The notes below the pieces were generated by a model. The model saw only the letters and a program-made list of their open reading frames with translations. It did no database searches and was not told where the DNA came from. Positions 22,553-32,196 of a DNA stretch of 64,000 nucleotides are shown piece after piece. A program made the position numbers and the translations under genes. The DNA comes from Molossus alvarezi (lineage: Eukaryota; Chordata; Mammalia; Chiroptera; Molossidae): positions 243,525-307,524 of the forward strand of contig JBAWUJ010000089.1 of the NCBI GenBank assembly GCA_037176705.1, read 5' to 3'. Position 1 is the stretch's first letter, and each line of letters opens with the position of its first letter.

Positions 22553-24435
22553 TCTTGTTCTGTGAGTTCATTATTGGTATATAAGTATGCCATCAACTTC
22601 TTGATGTTAATTTTGTATCCTGCTACCTGCCAAATTTATTTATTAAATCTAGTATATTTTTGATGGAGTCATTAGAGTTGTCTATGTACAGTATCATTTT
22701 ATTTGCAAATAATGACAGTTTCATTTCTTCCTTTCCAATTTGTATCCCTTACATTTTTTTCTTCATGTCTAATTGCTGTGGCTAAGACTTCCAGTACTAT
22801 GTTAAATAAGAGTGGTGAGAGTGGGCATCCTTGTGTTGTTTCTGTTTTTAGAAAAAAATGCTTTTAATTTTTGCCCAATGAGTATGATGTTGATGTAGGT
22901 CTTTCATATGTGTTGAGATATGATTTCTCTATTTCCACATTGCTGACTGTTTTTATGTCAAGATATGATTTCTCTATTCTCACATTGCTGACTGTTTTTA
23001 TCAGAAATGTGTGGGATTTTGTTGAATGGTTTTTCAGAATCTATTGATCTGATCATATGGATTTTAACTGTCATTTTGTTTATGTGGTGCATGACATATA
23101 TTGATATGCAAATATTGTACCATCCTTGCATTCCAGGGATGAACCCCACCTGGTCAGGATAAAACATTTTTTAATGTATTGCTGGCTCTGATTTGCTAAT
23201 ATATTTTTAAGGATTTTGGCATCTATGTTCATCAGGGATATTGGCTTGTAGTTTTTTTTCTTTGTACGTCTTCATCTGGTTTTGGAATTAGCATTATGCT
23301 GGCCTCATAAAATGAGCTTGGAAGTATTCCCTCTGCTTGAATTTTTTGGACTAGGTTGAGGAAAATGGGGGTTAGTTCTTCTTTGAATATTTGATAAAAC
23401 TCCTCCATGAAGCCATCTGGGACTGGGGTTTTGCTTGCTGGTAGATTCTTAATTACAGCTTTAATTTTCTTACTTGTTACCGGTCTGTTCAAGTTTTCTA
23501 TCTCTTTATGGTTCAGTTTGGGGAGATTATGTGTTTCTAGAAATGTGTCCATTTTGCCTAGATTATCCAATTTGTTGGCACATAATTGTTCATATTATTA
23601 GTTAATGATCCTTAGTATTTCTGTAGTATCGCTTGTTACCTCTTTTTTATTTCTGAATTTGTTTATTTGAGTTCTCTGTTTTATTTTTTGTTAGTCTAGC
23701 TATGGGTCTATCTACCTTGTTTATCTTTTCAAAGAACCAGCTCTTTGTTTCATTGATCTTTTAAATGTTCTTTGAAAATCTCTATATCAGTTATTTCTGC
23801 TCTGATCTGTACTGTTTCTTTCCTTTTACTTGCTTTGTGTTTTCTTTTTGTTTGCTTTCTAGTTCTTTAAGTTGTGAGGTAAGATAGTCCATTTGAAAAT
23901 TTTCTTGCCTTTTGAGGTAGCCCTGTAGTGCTATGAACTTCCATCTCAGAATGGCTTTTGCTGCATCCCATAGATATTTTATTGATGTATGTTCATTTTC
24001 ATTGGTTTTCAGGAAGTTTTTTATTTATTCCTTGATCTCATTGGTAACCTATTCATTGTTTAATAACATGCTATTTATTCTTTCTGTGTTTAAAGGTTTT
24101 TGCATGTCTTTGTTGTCATTGATTTCTAGTTTCATGCCATTATGATCTGACAGGGTGCTTGATATGATTTCAGTCTTCTTGAATGTGTAGAAATTTAGTT
24201 TGTGTCCTAACATGTAGTCCCTCTTTGAGAATGTCCCATGCGCACTTGAGAAGTGTCAATTGTGCAGTTTGGGATGTAATTCTCTGTAAGTATCCATTAA
24301 ATCTGTGTGATCTAGTGCATCATTTAAAATCTGTTTCCTTGTTAATATTTTTGTCTAGAGGATCTATCCAGTGATGTCAGCAGGGTGTTGCAGACCCTCC
24401 CAATAATTGTATTGCTGTCAATTTCTCCTTTTTAA
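21530..24435 (-). mobile_element. L1 internal segment (ORF2), minus, truncated at both ends
   Basis: It runs parallel to about 11,240-14,130 of the large minus L1. Landmarks include the reverse-transcriptase frame at 23,570-23,232 (NLNRPVTSKKIKAVIKNLPA, then PDGFMEEFYQ) and 'caacaccatttattaaagaggctg' at 21,940. A (AT)n run at 22,503-22,550 and a C-run near 22,400 are internal. Neither the 3' UTR nor ORF1 is present. Confidence 0.9.
22503..22550. repeat. (AT)n microsatellite
   Basis: A pure AT run lies inside L1 sequence. Confidence 0.95.
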
Positions 24436-24597
24436 AATATTAAAATTTCACCCTGTTCAGGTACTTTGTTTGCTTTAAACTTTGTCTCTTCTTTCAGGTT
24501 TTATTTATTTTATACTGGGTGCCTATATGTTTACCAGGAAAGCTGACTTTTTACATAGAAAAACCATGCCTTAATCTTTCTATCTTGCCTGCCGAAG

Positions 24598-24636
24598 AAC
24601 TCAGAGTCCTGAACCAATGTCAAAGTGAGATCATGG
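24598..24636 (+). other. Exon-like module 1 of the array
   Basis: A pyrimidine-rich stretch ending in AG is followed by 39 bp that read ELRVLNQCQSEIM (with one flanking base), and then GGTAAT. The acceptor is AAG instead of CAG. It is homologous to the modules at 25,449, 26,688 and 27,904. Confidence 0.35.
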
Positions 24637-24788
24637 GTAATTTTTTTCTTCTTTGGTACTTTCCTGGGTATTCTCAGTTTTCTACAATTAATGAGTATTA
24701 ATTTTTAATAATAAGTAGATGAAATTTATCACTATGTAAAGAACACTTCTGGATTGTATTCTACATTCTTAGAGCCTTCTTTCTTATG

Positions 24789-24804
24789 TTTACTAGGTGG
24801 GAGC
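24789..24804 (+). promoter_or_regulatory. CTCF-like site 1 (weak)
   Basis: TTACTAGGTGGGAGC lies at the position of the CTCF core in the other units but has GGGAG instead of GGCAG and lacks CCA. Confidence 0.3.
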
Positions 24805-24884
24805 ACAGGCATATCAATATGGCAAAAATGGTTCCTGGCAATTAGTGTGAAATTGAACATTGCTATTAAACAGTTCAGTGATTT

Positions 24885-25080
24885 TTTAAATGTATTTATC
24901 TATTGATTGGTTTTGGAGAAAGAAAAAACTGGCAGAGAGAAAGAGGTAGAGCAAGAAAGAGGAAAAGAGAAACACAACGTTTTTTTCACCCCACTCCTTT
25001 ATGCATTTATTTGTTCTTTCTCTTACGTTCTTTGACCTGGGATTCATCCTGAACCTTGGATTTTCAGATGATGTTTTAAC
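24885..25080 (-). mobile_element. SINE of the array unit, minus (unit 1)
   Basis: 'ttattgattggttttggagaaag', a GA-rich stretch, 'tttatgcatttatttgttctttctcttac' and a decayed B-box region follow the motif by about 100 bp. The same order appears in the other units. Confidence 0.7.
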
Positions 25081-25127
25081 AAATTGTTCTTTGCAACATT
25101 TTATACTGTGTTAAAATAAATAAAGTC

Positions 25128-25205
25128 CTGGCCAGTTTGGCTCAGTGGTTGAGTGTTGGCCTGCGGACCAGAGAGTCCCGGGTTTGGTTCCTGCTAGGGG
25201 CACAT
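25128..25205 (+). mobile_element. Truncated SINE head, plus
   Basis: 'gtcctggccagtttggctcagtggttgag' and 'gtcccgggtttggttcctgctaggggcac' are a well-preserved tRNA-like head, cut short and followed by a CA run. Confidence 0.85.
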
Positions 25206-25448
25206 ACCACACACACACACACAAATTCATAAAATAAATAAAACCTGAAAGAAGAGACATAGTTTAAAGCAAACAAAATACCCAAACAGGGTGCAATTTT
25301 AATATTTTGGAAAGAGTCTTGATGATAGGTGAGCAAAGCAAAAATTAAGTATGACAATTAAGTTCCAGACTAACCCCTAAAGAGCTTAAAGTTGATTTTG
25401 TACAGCGAGAACAACTGCACCTTTTATCTTTTTATTTCTCCTGCTCAG

Positions 25449-25486
25449 GAATTAGAATCTTAAAGCAATAGCAAATTATTTTACTG
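25449..25486 (+). other. Exon-like module 2 of the array
   Basis: 'tttatttctcctgctcag' precedes 38 bp that end in CTG before GTCAGG. It is homologous to the other modules but carries an in-frame stop in the frame open in modules 1 and 4. Confidence 0.3.
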
Positions 25487-25636
25487 GTCAGGGTTTTCTT
25501 TCTCTGTGTCTGCATACTTAACATTTTCTAAAGTGTGCATGTATTAACATTAGTAGGTTATAGATCGTATCTTTATCAATAAATAAAGAACCCATATTGA
25601 TTTTGTTGTACATTCATAGATCATTCTTCTATATTT

Positions 25637-25651
25637 CCACTAGGTGGCAAC
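25637..25651 (+). promoter_or_regulatory. CTCF-like site 2
   Basis: CCACTAGGTGGCAAC fits the CTCF core CCASYAGRKGGCRSY at all but one position. Confidence 0.5.
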
Positions 25652-25739
25652 ATACATCAAATAAAGAGCAAAAATTGTTTCACTGTAGTTGGTCAGAAAT
25701 TAAACGTGGCTGTTATATAAGTGATTTAAAAATATATTA

Positions 25740-25925
25740 TTTATTGATTGATTTTTGGGAAAGAGCAAGAGAAATAGAGGGAATGAGGAAAGAGAAACAT
25801 CAAGTTGTTGTTCTGCTTATGCACCATTCACTGGCTTATTCTTGTATGTGCCATGACCAGGGAGCAAACTTCCAATCCTGACCTATGGAGATGATGCTTT
25901 AACAAACTCAGCAACCCAGCCAGGG
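25740..25925 (-). mobile_element. SINE of the array unit, minus (unit 2)
   Basis: 'ttattgattgatttttgggaaagagc' to 'accaactcagcaacccagccagg'-like end, with 'gttgttctgcttatgcaccattcactgg'. Same placement after the motif as in the other units. Confidence 0.75.
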
Positions 25926-26064
25926 ATATAACCATCAAATTTCTAAGTGAATGTACGATTGAAAACAACTTTGTGTTGAATTTACACTGTAGAAAGTGTT
26001 ATATATTTTCACCAAGATATACATATTCTCGTATTTTGCATTCGGAAGGAATTCTTTTATATGT

Positions 26065-26079
26065 CCACAAGGTGGCAGC
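26065..26079 (+). promoter_or_regulatory. CTCF-like site 3
   Basis: CCACAAGGTGGCAGC fits the CTCF core except for A at the Y position. Confidence 0.5.
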
Positions 26080-26154
26080 ATATGCTTATTAAAAATCGTT
26101 TCACTGTGTTTTGTCTGAAATTGAACGTGGCTGTTCTAAAGTTCAGTGATTTTT

Positions 26155-26345
26155 AAATAAAAATATTGATTAATTTTTGAGCAAGAGAGACAGAGAAAGA
26201 GAGAGACAGAGAAATATCTATTTGTTGTTCCCCTTCTTTATGTATTAATTAGTTGAGTTTTGCATATTACCCTGTCTGGATACAGAGCACAAGTACTTGG
26301 AGTGGCGGGATGACACTCTTACTCACTCAATTCCCTGGCCGGGGA
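26155..26345 (-). mobile_element. SINE of the array unit, minus (unit 3)
   Basis: 'attgattaatttttgagcaagagagacagag' through 'actcactcaattccctggccggg'. It directly follows a motif and the 'gaacgtggctgtt' phrase. Confidence 0.75.
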
Positions 26346-26687
26346 AACATCACTTACATTTATAAATGCATGAAGCCGTTGAGCATGACCCCATTTGCAT
26401 TTTACACTATATAAATGGGTTTGTAATTACACTATACTGTATATAAGATGATTATTACAACATTTTGTCAAAACCAAAATAAAACAAAAACCTGAAACTA
26501 GAGACAGAACTTGAATCAACCAAGGTATCTTGTTGAAGTCCAATTACTAGTATTTTTTTAAGAGGCTTGAGCAGACAGTAAGAATCAAGTATCAAAAGTA
26601 AATTCAAGGTTAGTGCCGGAAAGCAAATAATTGAACTGTCTGTGGCAAGAACAACTGCACCTTGATCTTTCTATCTTCCCTGTGCAG

Positions 26688-26727
26688 AAATTCAGAATTT
26701 GGAACGAATTGGAATAGTGAGATGATG
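26688..26727 (+). other. Exon-like module 3 of the array
   Basis: 'tctatcttccctgtgcag' precedes 40 bp. The donor dinucleotide is GC (GGCAGA) where module 4 has GGTAAG. The frame open in modules 1 and 4 has two stops here. Confidence 0.3.
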
Positions 26728-26892
26728 GCAGATATTTTCCCTATATTTTACTTTTTGGAATACTATCAATTTTATAGAATGGGCATAAATTAATTTTTAA
26801 TAATGAATTGTTTTTAGAATCGTTATTAATATGTAAAAACACATCTGGACTAGATGAATGATTTTGCAGTCGTAATGCATTCTTCTATGCTT

Positions 26893-26907
26893 CCACTGGG
26901 TGGCAGT
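26893..26907 (+). promoter_or_regulatory. CTCF-like site 4
   Basis: CCACTGGGTGGCAGT matches the core except for G at the conserved A of 'AG'. Confidence 0.45.
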
Positions 26908-26999
26908 ATACACATAGCGAAGAAATAGCCAAAATGGTTTTTTGGTTCGTGGTCTGAAATTGAATGTGGCTGTTAAATAGTTCAGTGATAGTTTTAATT

Positions 27000-27145
27000 T
27001 TGTATTCATGGATTGATTTTGGAGAGGTGAGATTCATTCGTTAGTTGCCCCTATTACGAGTTATGTAGAAGGATGGAACCTAAAACCTTGGCGAATCGGG
27101 ATGAGACTCTACCCAACTCAGCTACCTGCCAGTGCAATATCTATT
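27000..27145 (-). mobile_element. SINE of the array unit, minus (unit 4, shortened)
   Basis: 'tgtattcatggattgattttggagaggtgag' to 'ccaactcagctacctgccag'. The GA-rich core is largely deleted. Confidence 0.65.
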
Positions 27146-27566
27146 AAGTTTATAAATGCGTGTATCCATTCAGCAAGACCCTGTTTGTCATTTAAACTGC
27201 CGAATTAGTTGCGTATATAACTGTGTGTGTGTGTAAATATATTCCTATAGTAAAAGATATTTACTGCAACATTTTATCGTAATGAAAAATAAAACAAGAT
27301 ATAAGCCAAAGTACTTATATGAATATATGCATAACCAATGCATATTGGTTATTGGTGTGCAATGCACTCCAGACAACAGTGCAGTGAAGGTGAGGGGCAT
27401 ATGGGGAGCAGGAAGGAGGGTATCCGGAAGGGAAAATGCAGACTTCTGTCCTTGAAACAATAAAGATATACTTTTTTAAAGTACTAAAAACAAACAGAAA
27501 TTCTGAAACAACTAACGGAACTTAAAGCAACTGAAGTACATTTATAGGGTTAAATTTTAATACTTT

Positions 27567-27757
27567 TTTAAACATTTGTATTGATGTTTTGGTGAGAGAG
27601 AGAGAGGGAGAAAGATACATCTATCGGCTGCCTCTTGCACGCCCCCTAGTGGGGATCTATCCCACAACCCTGGCAGGAGCCCTGACCAGGAATCCAACTG
27701 GTGACCTCTTGTTGCGAGGGCTCCTGCTCAACCACTGAACCTCTCTGCCTGGGCTAA
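27567..27757 (-). mobile_element. SINE, minus, different subfamily from the array SINE
   Basis: 'ttgatgttttggtgagagagagagagg', 'atctatcggctgcctcttgcacgccccctagtgggg' and 'gctcaaccactgaacctctctgcctggg' mark a tRNA-derived SINE inserted into one array unit. Confidence 0.8.
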
Positions 27758-27903
27758 ATTTAATTTTTACAAGGGCTTGATGATAGGTGAGCAAAGCAAA
27801 CATCAAGTATCAAAACTAAGTTCAAGGTTAGCACCCAAAGGGCAGAAAAGTTGACTGTATACAGAGAGAAGTGCACCTTGATCTTTCTATCTCTTCTGCC
27901 CAG

Positions 27904-27943
27904 GCACTCAGAATCGTGCAACAATGGCAAAGTGACATTATTG
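27904..27943 (+). other. Exon-like module 4 of the array (best preserved)
   Basis: A strong acceptor (tctatctcttctgcccag, AG at 27,902-27,903) precedes 40 bp open in the frame ALRIVQQWQSDII, then a consensus donor GTAAGT at 27,944. Three homologous modules lie upstream at about 0.85-1.25 kb spacing. I cannot assign it to a gene. Confidence 0.4.
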
Positions 27944-28100
27944 GTAAGTTTTCTTCTTTCTACTTTTGTAAGTACTGTAAATTTTCTAAATTGTGCAAGG
28001 ATTATTTTTAAATAATAATGTATGTGTAGTAACTGTCAATATGTACGAACACATGGATTTTATCCCTAATTCTACATTCACGGAACATTTTTCCATTTTT

Positions 28101-28115
28101 CCACTAGGTGGCAGC
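28101..28115 (+). promoter_or_regulatory. CTCF-like site 5 (full consensus)
   Basis: CCACTAGGTGGCAGC fits CCASYAGRKGGCRSY at every position. Confidence 0.6.
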
Positions 28116-28199
28116 ACATCCAATAAGTAGCAAGAATGATTTCTGAGTATTTGTTCTAAAATAGAACATGGCTGTTTTTTAGTTTAGTGATTTCAAATT

Positions 28200-28335
28200 A
28201 TTTTCATTAATAGACTTTGGAAGGAGTGAAAGAAAAACTGAGAGGGAGAGATCAATTTGTTGTCCCACTTACTTATGCATTAATTTGTTGATTATTGTAT
28301 TAGCCCTGAGCAGATATCGAACCCGCTTACATGGC
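28200..28335 (-). mobile_element. SINE of the array unit, minus (unit 5, truncated)
   Basis: 'ttcattaatagactttggaaggagtgaaag' to 'agccctgagcagatatcgaacccgc'. The A-box end is missing, replaced by the next partial unit. Confidence 0.65.
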
Positions 28336-28387
28336 ATATTGTGAATACTTGCAGGCTTCTACATTTATAGAGCATTCTTCTATCATT

Positions 28388-28402
28388 CCACTAGATGGCG
28401 GC
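28388..28402 (+). promoter_or_regulatory. CTCF-like site 6 (full consensus)
   Basis: CCACTAGATGGCGGC fits CCASYAGRKGGCRSY at every position (R = A twice is not required; AGATGGC and GGC are allowed variants). Confidence 0.55.
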
Positions 28403-28504
28403 ATGAACATATCAAATAAATGGGAAAAAATGGTTTCACTGCATTTGGTCAGAAATTGAATGTGGCTGTTATACAGTTCAGTGGTTTTTAAAAAACTTTT
28501 TATT

Positions 28505-28700
28505 GCCTGGCCAGTGTGTCTCAGTGGAGTGAGTGTTGTCCCATTTCTTGAGAGTTCCAGTCTGATCCCTAGTCAGAGTACAGGCCGGGGTTGCAGGCTC
28601 CATCCCCAGTAAAGGGCGTACAGAAGGCAGCCCATCAATGTTTCTCTCTCACATCTATGTTTCTCTCTCTCCCATCCTCTATCTTCAAAGAGTCAATAGA
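28505..28700 (+). mobile_element. SINE, plus, later insertion in the array
   Basis: 'tattgcctggccagtgtgtctcagtggagtgag', 'aatgtttctctctcacatctatgtttctctctctccc' and an A-rich end. Its position splits the usual motif-SINE order, with the array SINE resuming at about 28,705. Confidence 0.8.
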
Positions 28701-28704
28701 AATA

Positions 28705-28835
28705 TTATTGAAAATGTTTTTATTGATTGTTTTTGGAGAGAAAGAGAAAGAATCACAGGAAGAAAGAGACAGACATAAATCTGTTGTTCCACTTATTTAT
28801 TCCTTCACTGTTCATTTTAGTATGTGCCCTGACCA
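28705..28835 (-). mobile_element. SINE of the array unit, minus (unit 6, truncated)
   Basis: 'tttttattgattgtttttggagagaaagag' to 'gtatgtgccctgaccaagg'; cut by the L1 piece that follows. Confidence 0.7.
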
Positions 28836-29412
28836 AGGATTGTTTGGGTGGTTTCCACCTCTTGGCTTCTAGGAATAACGCTGCTGTGATCATAGGAGTG
28901 CAAATACCTTCTGGCACCCCTGGTTTGCCTTCTTTTGGGTCCATATCCACCAGCGGGATTGTTGCACCATATGCTAATTCGATAGTTAGGTTTTTTGAGG
29001 AATCACCGCACCAGTTCCACAGGGGCTGCACCATTGTATACTCACACCTGCAATGCACAGTGATTGCAATTCCAGCAATTATTGATAAGATTGTATGGAT
29101 TTATCTGTCATTGTGTTTATGTGGTGTATCACATATATTGATATGCAAATAATGTACCTTCCTTGCATTCTAGGGATGAATCCCACTAGGACAAGATGAA
29201 TAAATTTTTTAATGTATTGATGGATATGATTTACTAATATTTTGTTAGAAATTTTGGCATCTACGTTTATCAGGAAAATTGGCCTGTAGTTTTCTTTATT
29301 TGTAGTATCTTTATCTGGTTTAAGAATTAAAATTATGCTGACTTCATAAAAAGAGATTGGGAGTCTTCCATTTTCTTGAATTTTTTGGAATAGTTTTAGG
29401 AGAATGGGGAAT
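28836..29412 (-). mobile_element. L1 fragments, minus
   Basis: Two pieces abut: about 28,836-29,065 (ORF2 C-terminal region, e.g. GICTPMITAALFLEAKRWKP on the minus strand) and about 29,080-29,412 (reverse transcriptase region, 'gatgaatcccactaggacaagatgaat', 'gttagaaattttggcatctacg'). They are out of normal L1 order, so at least one internal deletion or two insertions occurred. Confidence 0.75.
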
Positions 29413-29556
29413 TTTTTTGTTTTTACCTTCCAGGATATTCTAAATTTCCTAAAATTAGCATATATTAATTTTTAGTAATATGTAGATGTAGTATATCAGT
29501 ATGTAAAGGACACCTCTGGATTGGATTGTACATTCATAGAGCATTCTTCTTTATGT

Positions 29557-29571
29557 GCACTAGGTGGCAGC
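29557..29571 (+). promoter_or_regulatory. CTCF-like site 7
   Basis: GCACTAGGTGGCAGC matches the core except for G at the first position. Confidence 0.5.
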
Positions 29572-29654
29572 ACAGACACATCAAATACAGCAAAAATGGT
29601 TTCTTGTATTTGGTCTGAAATTGAACTTTGCTGTTATATAGTTCAGAGATTTTT

Positions 29655-29975
29655 TATTTTATTTTTGTTACAGATGTTTCTCCCTTTTTCCCCATTGACA
29701 CCCTCCTCCCCATTCCCTCCCACCCCATCCCCAGCTGTTGTCCATCTTTATTGGTTATGTGTACACTCATATAAGTTCTGTGGTTTATCTCTTCCCTCTC
29801 CCAAAACTTCCTTTAAAAATTTATTAATTAATTTTTGTTACAAATTGTTTTTTTTTTTTACCCACTGACACCCTCTTTCCCATCCACCCCCGCCCATTAC
29901 CCGGCTTTGTTGTCCATGGCCATTGGTTGTTCGTGCATGCATATAAGTTCTGTGGTTTATTTCCCCCCAACCCCT
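29655..29975 (-). mobile_element. Two L1 3' UTR tails, minus, in tandem
   Basis: 'ttttgttacagatgtttctccctttttcccc' to 'cataagttctgtggtttatc' occurs at 29,660-29,800 and a second, similar tail at 29,818-29,970. Each is the 3' end of a minus L1. Confidence 0.8.
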
Positions 29976-29979
29976 CTTC

Positions 29980-30488
29980 TAAACAACAATGAGGTATCAC
30001 CTCACATCTGTCAGAATGGCCGCCATCCACAAATCATCAAAAAGTTTGCCGAGGGTGTGGAGAAAAGGGGACTCTAGTGCACTGCTGGTGGGAATTCAGA
30101 CTGGTGCAGCCACTATGGAAAACAATATGGTGTTACCTCAAAGAATTAAAAATTGAGCTTCCATTTGATCCAGTAATCCCACTTCTAGAAATATACTGTA
30201 CAAAGCCTGAAACACCAATCAGAAAGAATATATGTACCCCCATGTTTATAGAAGCAATATTTATAATAGCTATGATCTGGAAACAGCCCAAATATTCATT
30301 AGCAGAAAAATGGATAAAAAAAAATATCTCTGGTACCTGTACACAATGGAGTACTATGCAGCTGTAAGAAAGAAAGATCGCTTTTTCTTGGAGAGGACAT
30401 GGGGGGACCTGGAAAGTATTATCCTAAGGGAAACAAGCCAAGCAGAAAAAGACAAGTATCATATGATCTCACTTACTTCTGTATGACA
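29980..30488 (+). mobile_element. L1 ORF2 C-terminal fragment, plus
   Basis: 'atgaggtatcacctcacatctgtcagaatgg', 'gcactgctggtgggaattcagac', 'cccacttctagaaatatac', 'tggagtactatgcagctgtaagaaag' are the standard 3' part of ORF2, with no poly(A) end. It abuts minus-oriented tails at 29,975. Confidence 0.88.
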
Positions 30489-30594
30489 GAAGAGAGATTT
30501 TTTTTCAGGTAGGCATGATTGCTAAAGACCTGGGCAGGGTTGTGTCAAGGAGAAAACTTAACAGGGAGAGTCAGCCTTTCTCTGTGGGGTTGGC

Positions 30595-31374
30595 TTGCAA
30601 GGAAGTGTGCAGGACTACTTACCCAGAGGGCTTACTCAGAGCAAGGAGGGAGTGCAGTTCTGCGTGAATGTCAGCAGGCGTGCAGTGCAGCAGCCTGCAT
30701 CTGTCAGTCATACACAAAAGACAAAGGCTAACCTGTGTCAAAGCAATGAAGCCTTGGATACAATCAGTTGTATAACACTCATGAGCGGTCAAGTGTACAG
30801 GAAACCCCTAAAGAACATAGTTATTTGGCTGTCAAGCAACAGTGAAAAGACTTCCCCAGAGGATACTGCACAGAAGCAAATCTTGCTTTTTGCTCAAGTT
30901 CAGGAGTCTCTCATGCCTTTCATTGTGCCAGTTTGTCCACACTCATTTTGCTGCTGCAACACAGCACAGCTCTTTGGGAAGAAGTTAGAAATGTATTGTG
31001 CAAATGATGACATAGCTTGTCCTCTGCCTGAGGTCAGCTGGGCAGCATGTAAATGGTGGGTGGACAAGCGTTGCCATCTGCAATCTGGACAAGATCTTGT
31101 TCCAACTTCAGCCGAACTCAATTTGTGGACACAGTACACTCTCCCTATTGGCTTCAGTGAATGCCTGCATATTTATGAGCTGCTGACTGGGACAATCTGG
31201 AATATATTCTTCATGGTTGACCACATGCAGGTGCTTCACTGTGTCCCCCAAGGCAGAGAGGGTGTGTCTCACTGCCCCTCTCAAAAGAGCCATCTATACT
31301 TACTCTTGTGCTTTGTCACAGCTTTAGAGGAGACATGGGTTTCTCAGGGACCCATCAGGAAATCACCACAATGA
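30595..31374 (+). CDS. Hypothetical ORF, 259 codons, longest in the window, doubtful
   Basis: This is the longest ATG-to-stop frame in the window. It covers a segment that is repeated, diverged, at 36,730-37,450 and inverted at about 63,300-64,000 and 60,900-61,600. The frame is not preserved in those copies: the inverted partner shows only an 84-codon frame (63,579-63,325) in another register. I see no signal peptide, membrane segment or known motif. Cys-rich patches (e.g. HSFCCCN) look like chance. It could be a decayed gene or an unlabelled mobile element; a real protein is possible but unsupported. Confidence 0.2.
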   Translation: MQGSVQDYLPRGLTQSKEGVQFCVNVSRRAVQQPASVSHTQKTKANLCQSNEALDTISCITLMSGQVYRKPLKNIVIWLSSNSEKTSPEDTAQKQILLFAQVQESLMPFIVPVCPHSFCCCNTAQLFGKKLEMYCANDDIACPLPEVSWAACKWWVDKRCHLQSGQDLVPTSAELNLWTQYTLPIGFSECLHIYELLTGTIWNIFFMVDHMQVLHCVPQGREGVSHCPSQKSHLYLLLCFVTALEETWVSQGPIRKSPQ

Positions 31375-31467
31375 TCCAGATTCTGTTAGTCACCTATGCG
31401 ATGTCTGAGACAGAAGGGAAAACATCTGTCATATACTTAGGATCTCTTTTCAAAAATAGATATCTCT

Positions 31468-31660
31468 GTCTGGCCAGTGCGGATGAGAGGAAGGAGCATG
31501 CTCCCATGGCCTGAGAAGTCATGGTATGGTTCCTGATAAGGTCACATACCCTGGTAACTGGCTTGATCCCCACTAGGAGACAGGTGGCAGCCAGTGGATG
31601 TTTCTCAGATCTAAGTTTCTGTCTCTCTTTCCCTTTTTGTCTCTCTAAAAAATCAACACA
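31468..31660 (+). mobile_element. SINE shared by both arms of the inverted repeat
   Basis: 'ctgtctggccagtgcggatgag' head, 'ttgatccccactaggag', 'gatgtttctcagatctaagtttctgtctctc' and a 'ctctctaaaaaatcaac' end. The same element sits inverted at 63,005-63,165, so it predates the inverted duplication. Confidence 0.85.
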
Positions 31661-31661
31661 G

Positions 31662-31910
31662 TCCTGGCTGGATTCATTCCACGGTAAGAGCGTTGGACTG
31701 CAATAGAGAGAGACCTGGGTTCAGTTCCCGCTAAGGGCATGTACCTTGGTTGCAGTTTGTTCCTGGCCCTGGTTTAGTTGTGAGGGTGGCAGCCACTCAA
31801 TGTGTCCTTTTTTTGTCAATCTCTCTCTCTGCTTCCCACTCTATCTGAACAAAAAAAACAGAAGAAGAAGAAAATGGCCTCAGGTGAGGATAAAGAAAAA
31901 TCAACACAAA
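31662..31910 (+). mobile_element. SINE (Ves-like), arm-1 specific
   Basis: 'gtcctggctggattcattcc' head, 'gggttcagttcccgctaagggcatgtaccttgg', 'cactcaatgtgtcc', then the 'ggcctcaggtgaggataaag' tail. The corresponding point of the other arm (about 63,000) lacks it, so it was inserted after duplication or lost there. Confidence 0.9.
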
Positions 31911-31955
31911 TATTAAGAAATAGAAATCGATATCTTTTGTTTAAACTACCCTTTG

Positions 31956-32196
31956 TACCCTGGCCGATTTGGCTCAGCGGTTAGAGCATTGGCCCATGGA
32001 CCATATAGGCCTGGGTTCGATTCCCGCTAAGGGCACGTGTGGTTGCAGTGTGTCCCAGGCCCAGTTGGGGTTGTGTGGATGGCAACTACTCAATGTGTCT
32101 CTCTCACATCGGTATTTCGCTCTTTTCCTCTCTCCTTCTTGCTCTATCTGAAGGTAAATGCAAAAATGTCCTTGGTGAGGATTAAAAAATATTAAT
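31956..32196 (+). mobile_element. SINE (Ves-like), arm-1 specific, with target site duplication
   Basis: 'taccctggccgatttggctcagcggttaga' head and 'gtccttggtgaggatt' tail. It is flanked by AAACTACCCTTTG (31,943-31,955) and AAACTACCTTTTG (32,197-32,209), one mismatch. The other arm has the empty site 'tttaaac...' near 62,955. Confidence 0.93.

Larger units (their letters stand above)
24440..29650 (+). repeat. Tandem array of CTCF-motif-bearing units
   Basis: A complex unit recurs in one orientation. In order it holds: 'gcttgatgataggtgagcaaagc' (about 25,318, 26,566, 27,776), a pyrimidine stretch with an exon-like module (24,598, 25,449, 26,688, 27,904), an AT-rich spacer, the CTCF-like motif (seven sites), 'tctgaaattgaacgtggctgtta(t)atagttcagtga', a minus SINE, and 'gcaacattttat'. 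Full units start about 1.21-1.25 kb apart. Partial units (motif plus SINE only) are interleaved near 26,065 and 28,388. The SINE sits about 100 bp after the motif in most units, so it was in the ancestral unit before amplification. L1 pieces and a few later SINEs interrupt the array. The function is unknown. Confidence 0.75.

Noticed and set aside
31969..32040. tRNA gene on the basis of A and B boxes
   Set aside because: The tRNA-like head belongs to a SINE with tail and target site duplication; the same head recurs across the window.
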